A DNA stretch of 8,281 nt from Gammaproteobacteria bacterium (GTDB taxonomy: Bacteria > Pseudomonadota > Gammaproteobacteria > JALTLT01), in assembly GCA_027001815.1 (NCBI GenBank), contig JALTLT010000021.1, forward strand, positions 1-8,281, in the 5' to 3' direction. A program made the translations under genes and the position numbers. Every line of letters begins with the position of its first letter. The stretch's first letter is position 1. The notes beneath the pieces were generated by a model that made no database searches, was not told where the DNA came from, and worked only from the letters and a program-made list of their open reading frames with translations. Below, piece after piece: positions 1 to 6,281 of the stretch.

Positions 1-22
1 CCTTGACGACCTTGGGCTTCAT
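1..22 (-). CDS. 5' end of an unidentified minus-strand gene (partial)
   Basis: An ATG at 22-20 opens a frame reading MKPKVVK on the minus strand before the window ends. A purine-rich GAGGA lies just upstream at about 26-30, which is a rather short spacing. Seven residues are too few to name a product. The gene would be divergent from the plus-strand unit starting at 700. The open frame this short could also be chance, so the call is tentative. Confidence 0.35.
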
Positions 23-699
23 GGTTCCTCGTTCCGGGGAGACTCCGACCCGGCCCCGACGTCCACCGGGACCGCGCCAGGACCCCCATGCGCACCGACC
101 TCGCCGCCGGCTGCCCGCCGACGTATCGCACGGCGGGCCGATGGTCGGGTCACACACCACCACCTCGTGATTCCATCCCGCTCTGTATCGGCGTGTCCGG
201 GATCTCTGCAAGGTACGAGGAGGAGTATGCCGACTGCTGCGTGCAGGGAGGACCAGAGATCAGGACTCGATGGCCCGCTCCAACAGGCCGGGCCGGCTGC
301 TCGATCTTCCTTGATGGCCGGATCCGACTCGCCGGGGATTCTATCAGTTTCCCGGACGGGAATGAATTCCGGCCCCTTCGACCAACCGCTGGCAGATTGC
401 CCAGTATGCACGATGGGAAAGGAGGAATCACGGAAATATTCACCGCACGGCCCTCTTCACCACTGGCCGCCGAAGGCGCCCACCGTTACCTCTCCACGGC
501 TGCGTGGCACCCCGCTCTCCCGGCGGGTGGAGATCCGCAATGGGCACCTCCGGGTCGGCAGAGTTCCCGCCAGGGCGACTCTTCCCCCTTCACCGCCGGG
601 CCGAGTCCCGTTATCCTCAAGCAGAGACTGCCTGCTGCCGTTGCATCGAGACAAGAGCAGACCTCTCGGTTTCGCAGGTCCCACGAGAGAGGAGGCGAC
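23..699. other. Long gap without a recognisable gene
   Basis: About 680 bases separate the left-edge start codon from the gene at 700. Open frames run through it on both strands, but their translations are rich in Pro, Arg, Ser and Gly, show no domain-like pattern and have no convincing ribosome binding sites. I see no tRNA, rRNA fragment or recognisable riboswitch. The plus-strand frame is open continuously into the gene at 700 from position 88, which I attribute to high GC rather than an N-terminal extension. It presumably contains the divergent promoters, but I could not pick a persuasive -35/-10 pair. Confidence 0.5.
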
Positions 700-1251
700 A
701 TGAGCAGAATCCGTACCGGTACCGGTCTCGCCGAGTGGCGGACCCTGGTGATGGAGGCCGCGGGCCACGTGGACGAGCCCCTGGACGAAGAGCTGGAGAG
801 CTACCTGGTCATGACCCTTGAGCGTTTCACCCGCGAGGCGCACCGGCTGAGCGGCGTGATGGCGATGGAGTTCCTGGAGGCGCTCCATCACGCCGGCGAA
901 CTGCGCAGCCGGGAGATGCGCGACGTGGGAGACCAGTGTCTGCTGCTGGCCGGACTCTTCCCCCATCGCGCCCAGCGTCGCCGCGTCTCCATGGGCTACT
1001 TCGTCGATCTCGGTGCCGCCGCCTACCAGGAGGTGTCCCAGTACACCAGCGGTGCCCTGGCCCTTCTGTTCCGCCAGTTGGCCCAGCGGTTTCTGGGGCT
1101 GACCGAGGTCCTGCACGGGATCCGGGACCTCAGCGGAACGGGGGCGCCCGGCCTGCTCGAATCCCTGGAACTGGCGGAGAGCCACCCCGCCTACCGCGGA
1201 GCCCCACGGCTCGCCGGAGTGAGCCGCCCGGCAAACCGTCGTCACCACTGA
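700..1251 (+). CDS. Conserved-looking protein of unknown function, 183 aa
   Basis: I do not recognise a named family. The ATG at 700 is chosen because a strong GGAGG (691-695) precedes it by 4 bases, although the frame stays open much further upstream. The product is predicted to be soluble and mostly helical. It starts with an acidic segment (DEPLDEELESYLVMTLERF, residues about 27-45), continues with helix-like stretches containing VGDQCLLLAGLFPHRA and MGYFVDLGAAAYQEVS, and ends in a basic, proline-containing tail (PANRRHH). There is no signal peptide, membrane segment or cysteine cluster. The stop codon lies 4 bases before the nei start, so the two are almost certainly co-transcribed and perhaps translationally coupled. 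I have a general memory of similar uncharacterised proteins in other gammaproteobacteria, but assign no function. Confidence 0.8.
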   Translation: MSRIRTGTGLAEWRTLVMEAAGHVDEPLDEELESYLVMTLERFTREAHRLSGVMAMEFLEALHHAGELRSREMRDVGDQCLLLAGLFPHRAQRRRVSMGYFVDLGAAAYQEVSQYTSGALALLFRQLAQRFLGLTEVLHGIRDLSGTGAPGLLESLELAESHPAYRGAPRLAGVSRPANRRHH

Positions 1252-1255
1252 ATTC

Positions 1256-2101
1256 ATGCCCGAGGGACCCGAGATCCGCCGCGCCGCCGACCGGCTGGCC
1301 GCCCTCCTCGCCGGCTGCCGGCCCGAGCGGGTCGAGATGGCCCCGGGCGTGCTGCCGGGGATGGAGCGGCGACTGCAGGGGAGGCGCATCGTCGACGTCT
1401 CCGCCCGCGGCAAGGCGCTTCTCACCCGCTTCGAGGGAGGGACGATCCTCTACACCCACAACCAGCTCTACGGCCGCTGGGAGATCCATCCCCCCGGCCC
1501 GATCCCGCCCTCCAGCCGCGCCCTGCGCCTGGCGATCCACTGCCGGGAGGGAGCCGCCGCGCTCTACAGCGCCACGGAGATCGAACTTCTGGACGAGGAG
1601 CGGCTGGCGGCCCATCCCTACCTCGCCCGGCTGGGCCCGGAACTGCTGGACCCCGCCATGGAGGAACGGACCATCGCCGAGCGGCTGGCGCTCCCCCGTT
1701 TCGGAAGACGCTGTCTCATGGGACTGCTCCAGGACCAGTCGGTGGTGGCGGGACTCGGCAACTACCTCTGTTGCGAGATACTCTTCGATTGCGGCCTGCA
1801 TCCGTCCGGACGCCTCGGAACGCTGCCGGAAGAGACTCCCGTGCGCCTGGCCGCCAGTGCCCTTCGGCTCGCCCGCCAGTCCTACCGGACCGCCGGGATC
1901 ACCAACGACCTGCGGCGGGCCGCCGCTCTGGAAAAGAGGGGGGCATCCTTCGAAGCGCGCCGCTTCCTCGTCTATCGCCGGGGCGGCCTCCCCTGCTACC
2001 GCTGCGGCACCCCCATCGAGAAGGGGCGCTACTGCGGCCGCATGGGCTACCTCTGCCCCCGCTGCCAGCCGGCGAACCAGGCGGGAGGGGCCGCCCCGTA
2101 G
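1256..2101 (+). CDS. nei: Endonuclease VIII (oxidised-pyrimidine DNA glycosylase / AP lyase)
   Basis: Base-excision repair enzyme of the Fpg/Nei family that removes oxidised pyrimidines and cleaves the abasic site by beta,delta-elimination. The N-terminus MPEGPEIRRAAD fixes the start, because Pro2 is the catalytic nucleophile and must be exposed after Met removal. Glu3 and Lys53 (in ARGKALL) match the other catalytic residues. YTHNQLYGRWE (66-76) is typical of Nei rather than Fpg. The helix-two-turn-helix is seen as VVAGLGNYLCCEIL (163-176). The C-terminal zinc finger has Cys247/Cys250 and Cys267/Cys270, with Arg262 in the finger hairpin. Length is 281 aa against about 263 in E. coli, the extra being loops and a short tail after the last cysteines. 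It follows the 183-aa gene by 4 bases with no good ribosome binding site of its own, suggesting coupling. Confidence 0.96.
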   Translation: MPEGPEIRRAADRLAALLAGCRPERVEMAPGVLPGMERRLQGRRIVDVSARGKALLTRFEGGTILYTHNQLYGRWEIHPPGPIPPSSRALRLAIHCREGAAALYSATEIELLDEERLAAHPYLARLGPELLDPAMEERTIAERLALPRFGRRCLMGLLQDQSVVAGLGNYLCCEILFDCGLHPSGRLGTLPEETPVRLAASALRLARQSYRTAGITNDLRRAAALEKRGASFEARRFLVYRRGGLPCYRCGTPIEKGRYCGRMGYLCPRCQPANQAGGAAP

Positions 2102-2102
2102 C

Positions 2103-2126
2103 CCGGATATTGCATCCAGGATCCGG
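2103..2126 (+). repeat. Short inverted repeat after nei (CCGGAT/ATCCGG)
   Basis: CCGGAT at 2103-2108 pairs with ATCCGG at 2121-2126 around a 12-base loop, starting two bases after the nei stop codon. The start (TAGCCCGGAT including the stop codon) resembles extragenic palindromes common in gammaproteobacteria. It abuts structured element 1. There is no T-run, so it is not a textbook terminator. The call rests only on the palindrome. Confidence 0.35.
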
Positions 2127-2127
2127 A

Positions 2128-2297
2128 TTAACAGGCTGTTGAAAAACACCGTTTTTCAGCAGCCTGTGGCGCGGTGCAGGGATGCACCGCCGTTTTCAAT
2201 GACCGCAAGTCATTGAAAACGTGAGGAAGCCGGAAATCGCATTTTCGGCTTCCGGCGTTGAAAAAGGCCAGGATGGCCTTTTTCAACATCCTGTTAA
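2128..2297 (+). mobile_element. Structured MITE-like element, copy 1, with TTAA target duplication
   Basis: A 162-bp core (2132-2293) starts CAGG and ends CCTG, and is flanked on both sides by TTAA (2128-2131, 2294-2297). Terminal inverted repeats CAGGCTGTTGAAAAA and the complement of TTTTTCAACATCCTG match in 14 of 15 positions. Five consecutive hairpins fill the core. H1 is 2132-2166, 16 bp with one G-T pair. H2 is 2171-2190, 8 bp with a GGGA loop. H3 is 2191-2221, 13 bp. H4 is 2225-2253, 13 bp with one wobble. H5 is 2257-2287, 13 bp. No protein is encoded, so mobility would need a transposase supplied elsewhere. It sits between the convergent genes nei and the NrfJ-like lipoprotein gene, where its hairpins could also stop transcription from both sides. 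Copy 3 is the same family inverted. Confidence 0.85.
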
Positions 2298-2445
2298 GGG
2301 TGGTGAAGCGGGCAAAACGGGTAGGACGATCATCCGAAGAAGCATAGCCGTCGCAATCAGCCGTCCGGTGGCCTCCCTCTCCTGCTCCCCTCCTTATCCG
2401 ACGGCACGGAGCCAGCGAAAACGGCGCCCTCTTCCGGAACGGCCC
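2298..2445. other. Remaining intergenic sequence between element 1 and the lipoprotein gene
   Basis: About 150 bases between the end of element 1 and the stop codon of the minus-strand lipoprotein gene. I see no gene, strong hairpin or T-run here. Element 1 itself is the best candidate for a transcription stop between these convergent genes. Confidence 0.4.
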
Positions 2446-3186
2446 TCAGGGAACCAGCCGCGCATCCTCCACCAGTATCTCGTAGACGTATCCGTAGCCG
2501 AAGTCCTTGTCGAGGGTGAGTACCCCCTCCACCTCCACCACCTCTCCCACGGCGGGCGCCTCTGCGAGGGTCACGGTGAGATCCTCTCCGGTGCTGGAGT
2601 CGGCGATGTGGATCCAGTTCTTGCCCAGCACATCGCCGGTGAACTTCACCACCTTGCCCCTCACCCGCACCACCTGGCCGGAAAGGGCATCGCGCCGGGC
2701 GTAGACCTGGGCGATGGTGAGCCCCTCCTCGGCCGGCTCGACGCCCTCCACCGGACCGGCCGTGACGCCGGAGGAACTCCCCATGGGCATGGCGGAGTGA
2801 GGGGAGGCAGGGGCGGTGGCGATACCCTCCACCTGGATCACCCCCTGGAAGTAGAGCACGTCGAAGTCCCGTTGCAGTGCCTTGCTGTGAAAGGCACGCA
2901 TCGGCATCTCTTCGGTGTAGTGGACTGTGGCACCGACCTGGACGGGGGTCAGGGGGCCGGCGATCCACACCTCCCGCCCATCGGTGGTCTGCAGGCGCAC
3001 GTAGGTATAGCCGGCGGCGTCCATGGTCTCCAGCACCTCTCCGGAGGGGGGCCGGCGGGAGTTCTCCGCCTGTGGAGAGGAGACTCCGGAGGGGGCGGCA
3101 GCGATGGCTACCGCCTCTCCACCATCGGAGTTGCAACCGGAAAGGGCCAGCACAACGGCCAGCAGGGGGGGAAAGCGTCTGTTCAC
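2446..3186 (-). CDS. NrfJ-like lipoprotein with two beta-rich domains
   Basis: The start is taken as GTG at 3186-3184, because AGGAG lies 7 bases upstream and it gives a compact lipoprotein signal peptide: MNRR, a hydrophobic core (PPLLAVVLAL) and a lipobox ALSGC with Cys18 as lipidation site. Upstream ATG codons in frame would spoil the signal. The 246-aa product has an N-terminal domain, residues about 48-119, with GEVLETMDAAGYTYVRL, EVWIAGP, VGATV and MPMRAFHSKALQRDF, matching NrfJ-type proteins as I know them. A second, OB-fold-like domain, about 156-246, has IAQVYARRDALSGQVVRVRG, GKNWIHIAD and LDKDFGYGY. NrfJ relatives often accompany cytochrome or nitrite-reductase genes, but none is here. 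A periplasmic, membrane-anchored role in redox-protein maturation is plausible, and the exact function is unknown. Element 1 lies downstream. Confidence 0.85.
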   Translation of the reverse strand: MNRRFPPLLAVVLALSGCNSDGGEAVAIAAAPSGVSSPQAENSRRPPSGEVLETMDAAGYTYVRLQTTDGREVWIAGPLTPVQVGATVHYTEEMPMRAFHSKALQRDFDVLYFQGVIQVEGIATAPASPHSAMPMGSSSGVTAGPVEGVEPAEEGLTIAQVYARRDALSGQVVRVRGKVVKFTGDVLGKNWIHIADSSTGEDLTVTLAEAPAVGEVVEVEGVLTLDKDFGYGYVYEILVEDARLVP

Positions 3187-3281
3187 GGATCTGCTCCTGA
3201 AGGACACGGGTAAGATCCCGTTCTGCCGCATGGTAGAGGCTGCCACCCCCCGAAGCAATGACCAGCCTCTTCCAATGACAC

Positions 3282-3579
3282 ATGAGCCTGAAGGCAGTCC
3301 GGGGCCAGGATCATCGGTGGATGATCGTGACCATCAAGACCCAGGGGCTCCAGACCATGGAGCAGATCCGCACCTTCCTCGGCTGAAGTCCCTGCCGGAT
3401 GCCCGGCGCTACCCCCCGGCATCACCTTTCCCCGGCTCGAAGAGATCGCCCGCGCCGTGAGCGACAAGGGGGCCGCCCGACGCCTCACCGAGGCTCGGGC
3501 CGACCTGTTCCGTCCCACCTCTCCCCGGCGTCCCGAACGCCACGACCAGGGTGGACGGGTCAAAGAGCGGCGAGAGTAG
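3282..3579 (+). pseudogene. Relic of an integrase-type transposase, internally deleted (tentative)
   Basis: Plus-strand coding-like fragments lie in the 407-base gap between two minus-strand genes. From ATG 3282 the frame reads MSLKAVRGQDHRWMIVT and then IKTQGLQTMEQIRTFLG before TGA at 3384-3386. In the frame one base later, 3418-3579 reads GITFPRLEEIARAVSD, KGAARRLTEARADLF and ends in TAG, with high GC at third codon positions. From memory these resemble the extreme N-terminus (TMEQIRTFL) and C-terminus (ISD..AARR..EA...LF) of rve-type IS transposases, so a large internal deletion plus frameshift would explain the layout. No terminal repeats are visible. It could instead be two unrelated short open frames. 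Confidence 0.4.
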
Positions 3580-3593
3580 CGAGGGACCTCCCG

Positions 3594-4019
3594 CTACCCC
3601 GAAAACCCGAGGGGGGCCACCACCTCGGCACGGGCAGGGGAAGGATCTGGCAGGGCGAGCCCTTTCTCCAGCCCCTCCTTCCACTCTTGCACGAAGAGTT
3701 CCAGGGATTCGACGAAGTCGGCGTCGTGTTCGCGACGATCGATGGTGCAGTGGACGGTGACCCCGTGCCCGTCCCGATCGGCGGTCACTGTCCACTGAAG
3801 GGCGTTGGGGCAGCCGGGCATGGTGAACCGCACCCCGTTGCGGATCACCTCCCGGTGGACCCGAAAGGTCCCCCATACGCAGTAGATCTCGCCCCGCTCA
3901 CCCTTGGCGGAGAGCACCTTCTCGATGGAGGCGCACCAGCGGGGCAGCGAGGCGAGCACCAGCCGGCGCTGCAGACGCTCGGGTCGGACGTGCAGATCGG
4001 CAGTGGCGAAGAACTCCAT
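3594..4019 (-). CDS. Conserved-looking 141-aa protein of unknown function
   Basis: The ATG at 4019-4017 is supported by GGAGG 4 bases upstream. The product is soluble, without signal peptide or membrane segment. Notable stretches are MEFFATADLHVRPERL (1-16), EIYCVWGTFRVHRE (44-57), FTMPGCPNALQWTVTA (65-80) and IDRREHDADFVESLELF (93-109). The last runs into a probable long amphipathic helix to about residue 119. Alternating beta-like strands followed by a long C-terminal helix would suit a helix-grip (SRPBCC/START-like) fold, but this is a guess from pattern only and no ligand can be named. Structured element 2 ends about 40 bases upstream of the start codon, so this gene's leader or promoter lies in or next to that element. 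The stop codon lies in a palindrome (3577-3596) shared with the end of the transposase relic. Confidence 0.75.
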   Translation of the reverse strand: MEFFATADLHVRPERLQRRLVLASLPRWCASIEKVLSAKGERGEIYCVWGTFRVHREVIRNGVRFTMPGCPNALQWTVTADRDGHGVTVHCTIDRREHDADFVESLELFVQEWKEGLEKGLALPDPSPARAEVVAPLGFSG

Positions 4020-4056
4020 GGGACCTCCGGCGGGTGTCGGGCAGGAGCGAAAGTCT

Positions 4057-4211
4057 AAGGAATCTCTGATTTATTCAGAGATTCCTGCGGCACAGGGATG
4101 TGCCGCCAAAATCAATCACCGCAGGTGATTGATTTTGCAAGGGAGCCGAAAACCGCGTTTTTCGGCTCCCGTACTCTGACAATTCAGGGATGAATTGTTC
4201 AGAGTTTCCCT
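4057..4211 (+). mobile_element. Structured MITE-like element, copy 2, divergent sequence with same hairpin order
   Basis: Five hairpins occur in the same order as in copy 1. H1 is 4058-4086, 12 bp perfect. H2 is 4087-4106, 8 bp with loop GGGA. H3 is 4107-4137, 14 bp perfect with a 3-base loop. H4 is 4141-4170, 12 bp. H5 is 4173-4205, with one bulged base and a second GGGA loop. The 5' arm of H1 is an imperfect inverted repeat of the 3' end of H5 (about 16/21), as in copies 1 and 3. H2 differs from copy 1 by two compensated base pairs, and H4 has a compensated A-T to G-C change. Outer arms have unrelated sequence (CTCTGA-based, not GTTGAAAAA). I could not find a clear target duplication, so end positions are uncertain by a few bases. 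It lies between the chemoreceptor gene's stop and the start of the 141-aa gene. Confidence 0.75.
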
Positions 4212-4290
4212 GACAGACTATCGGACTTCAAGCCGAAGGTCACTCTGCCCCCTTGTCCAGCAGGCGGGGTCCGCCACATCCCCGTCCCCG

Positions 4291-5982
4291 TCACAGACGG
4301 AAATGGCCGATCAGTTGCCGCAGGCGGCTGCCCAGCTCGGCCACCCGGGCCGCATGGGACGCGTTCTCTTCCCCCGTTTCCAGCAGCATCCCGGAAGCCT
4401 CGGCGATCTCCCCCAGGTTGCGATTCACCTCGGAGACCACCTGTCCCTGCTCCTCCGCAGCGGTGGCGATCTGGGTGGTCATGTCACGCAACTGACGTAC
4501 CGAATCGGAGATGTGGTGGAGATGGGTCCCCACCTTGCCCGCCAGCTCCACGGTCGTCTCCGCTTGGGCATGCCCCTGGTCCATGGTTCGAACCACCTCG
4601 TCGGTGGCGGTACGCAACCGCTCCGTCATCTCCTGGATCTGCCGGGTCGACTCCTGGGTGCGACCGGCCAGGGTCCGCACCTCGTCGGCGACCACTGCGA
4701 ACCCTCTTCCCTGCTCGCCGGCCCGCGCCGCCTCGATGGCGGCATTGAGCGCCAGCAGATTGGTCTGTTCGGCGATTCCCCGGATCACCTCGAGCACGCC
4801 GCCGATTTCGTCACTGTTCTGCTTGAGCTGGGCGAGCGCCTCCGCCACGCGACCGATGTCGTCGGAGAGCCGGCGGGTCGCCTCGACACTGAGATTCACC
4901 ACCTCGGTCCCCTGCCCGGCGGCATCCGCGGCGCGCTCGGTGGCATCGGCCACGCCGCTGGCACTGCCCGCGATATCGTGCGCCGTCGCCTCCATCTGAT
5001 GGACGGCCGCGGCCACCTGCTGGGTCTCCCTCTCCTGGCCGGAGATGCGACGACTGGTCTCGCGACTGGCCGCGGCCACCTCGCCCGAGATGGATCCCAG
5101 CTCTTCGGTCAGCCCGCGCACCTCGACCAGGGTCCGCGAGAGACGGTCCGCGAAGCGATTGAACGCCTCTCCGATCCGGGCGATCTCGTGGCTGCCATGG
5201 GCGGGAAGCCGGCGGGTGAGATCACCATCGCCATCGGCGACCTGATCGAGCGCGGCGACCACCTCTTCGAGGGGACGCCCGATGGATCGGCGGTAGATGA
5301 GGGAGAGACCCAGGAGCAGGACCACCCCTCCCCCGGCCACCAGCCCCAGAATGGTGCTGCTCAGACGGGCGCCAGCAACGAGCTGGTCGTCGATGGGCGT
5401 CTCGATCTCGAGCACACCGCGCACGTCACCCAGCTTCCAGTCGTTGCGCGGCGTATCGGGATGGCCGTTGTGGCACGCCACGCACGCCTCGGCCACCATG
5501 CGGTCGGCAATGGCAACGCGCACGGTGGTGGAGCCGTCGGGGCGTGAAATCGTGCGCACGAAGGGGGTGTCGGGATCGCGATTGACGGCCCGCCACGCCT
5601 CCTGCTGGAAATCGTCCAGCCGGCGTGAGGCCCGGTTGGGAAACGGGAAGGCGGAATAGAGGCGCAGGCGGGTCCCCTGCCCCTCCAGCAGCCCACTCAG
5701 GTCGTGGATCATGGTCGCCGGGAGGGGGATGGCGTCGGGATTGTCGCGATGCTCGAAGGAGGGGGTGATCCCCCCCTTCCCTTTCACCTTGGCGATGACG
5801 TTCCGGGTGTAGTAGGCGCGAATGGTCTTGAACTGGGCAACGGATCGCTCGGCCTGCCCCAGTGCCGCCTCGACCGCCTGCCGCTCGACCAGTGCCGGCA
5901 CGTACCAGGCGACCAACATCAGGATCAGGACGAAAATTCCGGCAACCGGGAAGAAGAGGCGGGAAAAGAGACTCTTGTTCAT
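4291..5982 (-). CDS. Methyl-accepting chemotaxis protein with periplasmic Tll0287-like haem-type sensor domain
   Basis: A 563-aa chemoreceptor. TM1 spans about residues 11-32. A periplasmic DUF3365/Tll0287-like domain spans about 33-205 with the c-type haem motif CVACH (Cys167, Cys170, His171), followed by GHPDTPRNDWKLGDVRGVLE. TM2 spans about 209-230, then HAMP from about 231 to 285 (GRPLEEVVAALDQVADGDGD). The coiled-coil signalling domain has the conserved kinase-contact tip IRGIAEQTNLLALNAAIEAA (400-419), followed by RGFAVVADEVRTLA. A covalent haem suggests it senses redox state or a gas such as NO or oxygen, which is inferred. There is no CheR-binding pentapeptide; the chain ends LIGHFRL. 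ATG 5982-5980 has GGAG 11-12 bases upstream. No che genes are nearby, so it must feed a kinase encoded elsewhere. A sigma-28-like promoter is noted upstream. Confidence 0.95.
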   Translation of the reverse strand: MNKSLFSRLFFPVAGIFVLILMLVAWYVPALVERQAVEAALGQAERSVAQFKTIRAYYTRNVIAKVKGKGGITPSFEHRDNPDAIPLPATMIHDLSGLLEGQGTRLRLYSAFPFPNRASRRLDDFQQEAWRAVNRDPDTPFVRTISRPDGSTTVRVAIADRMVAEACVACHNGHPDTPRNDWKLGDVRGVLEIETPIDDQLVAGARLSSTILGLVAGGGVVLLLGLSLIYRRSIGRPLEEVVAALDQVADGDGDLTRRLPAHGSHEIARIGEAFNRFADRLSRTLVEVRGLTEELGSISGEVAAASRETSRRISGQERETQQVAAAVHQMEATAHDIAGSASGVADATERAADAAGQGTEVVNLSVEATRRLSDDIGRVAEALAQLKQNSDEIGGVLEVIRGIAEQTNLLALNAAIEAARAGEQGRGFAVVADEVRTLAGRTQESTRQIQEMTERLRTATDEVVRTMDQGHAQAETTVELAGKVGTHLHHISDSVRQLRDMTTQIATAAEEQGQVVSEVNRNLGEIAEASGMLLETGEENASHAARVAELGSRLRQLIGHFRL

Positions 5983-6038
5983 GGATGCTCGCTCCGGCGT
6001 GCAAAATGGAAGGAAATAGAGTGGATCTCCCGCCCATC

Positions 6039-6065
6039 ATTGCGGCTGCCGCCACCGGAACTTGA
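6039..6065 (-). promoter_or_regulatory. Possible sigma-28 (FliA) promoter of the chemoreceptor gene
   Basis: On the minus strand TCAA (6065-6062), a 15-base spacer and GCCGCAAT (6046-6039) resemble the flagellar consensus TAAA-N15-GCCGATAA, matching 3/4 and 5/8 positions. Placement about 57 bases before the chemoreceptor ATG is sensible, and chemoreceptor genes are commonly FliA-dependent. The match is partial and could be chance. Confidence 0.35.
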
Positions 6066-6108
6066 GTGCTTCTCCGGCGCTCTCCGCCCCCGCCCCCCGC
6101 TCCCACCC

Positions 6109-6137
6109 TTGAAATTCCCGCCCGGGTGGAGTATGGA
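6109..6137 (+). promoter_or_regulatory. Possible sigma-70 promoter for the small membrane protein gene
   Basis: TTGAAA (6109-6114) and TATGGA (6132-6137) are 17 bases apart, in a locally AT-richer stretch. The -35 is good and the -10 is weak (3/6). It would give a leader of about 135 bases carrying the hairpin at 6163-6203. Confidence 0.3.
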
Positions 6138-6162
6138 TAGTGATACAAGTTAATGAGAGGCA

Positions 6163-6203
6163 TGCCGGAGAGCGATTATCACCGTTGATCGGTTTCTCCG
6201 GCA
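6163..6203 (+). promoter_or_regulatory. Leader hairpin upstream of the small membrane protein gene
   Basis: TGCCGGAGA (6163-6171) pairs perfectly with TCTCCGGCA (6195-6203). An inner CGAT/ATCG stem (6173-6176, 6188-6191) continues it after small internal loops. T-runs follow only at 6215-6219, too far for a standard terminator. It could be a leader structure affecting expression of the 37-aa protein, or a DNA operator. The palindrome is certain and its role is not. Confidence 0.45.
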
Positions 6204-6281
6204 GACAAATGCCCCCTTTTTGAAATGGCCACGCGAGCCATCGAAAGACGTGACGACAAATGAGAACTGGAGGAGACTGCC

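Noticed and set aside
88..699. Open frame continuing upstream of the 183-aa gene, which would give a 387-aa protein
   Set aside because: The upstream part has no domain-like sequence, while a strong GGAGG sits just before the ATG at 700.
457..1425. Minus-strand open frame over the 183-aa gene and the start of nei
   Set aside because: Shadow frame: it overlaps the recognised nei N-terminus and has no ribosome binding site or recognisable motif.
3187..3258. 24-residue N-terminal extension of the lipoprotein from an upstream ATG
   Set aside because: It would put a charged segment ahead of the signal peptide, whereas the GTG at 3186 has AGGAG at 7-base spacing.
2357..3283. Alternative minus-strand frame of 308 codons over the lipoprotein gene
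   Set aside because: Its Arg/Gly-rich low-complexity translation is out of frame with the clear lipobox and NrfJ-like motifs.
4053..4220. GTCTA / GACTA near the ends of element 2 as a target duplication
   Set aside because: The two sequences differ and do not abut the inverted-repeat ends at equal distance, so I do not claim a duplication for this copy.
4195..5547. Long plus-strand open frame of 450 codons
   Set aside because: It lies antisense to the chemoreceptor gene, whose domains are unmistakable, and its His/Gly/Leu-rich translation is the usual shadow of a high-GC gene.
6153..6188. Eleven-codon open frame as a leader peptide
   Set aside because: There is no ribosome binding site, no run of a regulatory amino acid and no attenuator-like T-run after the hairpin.
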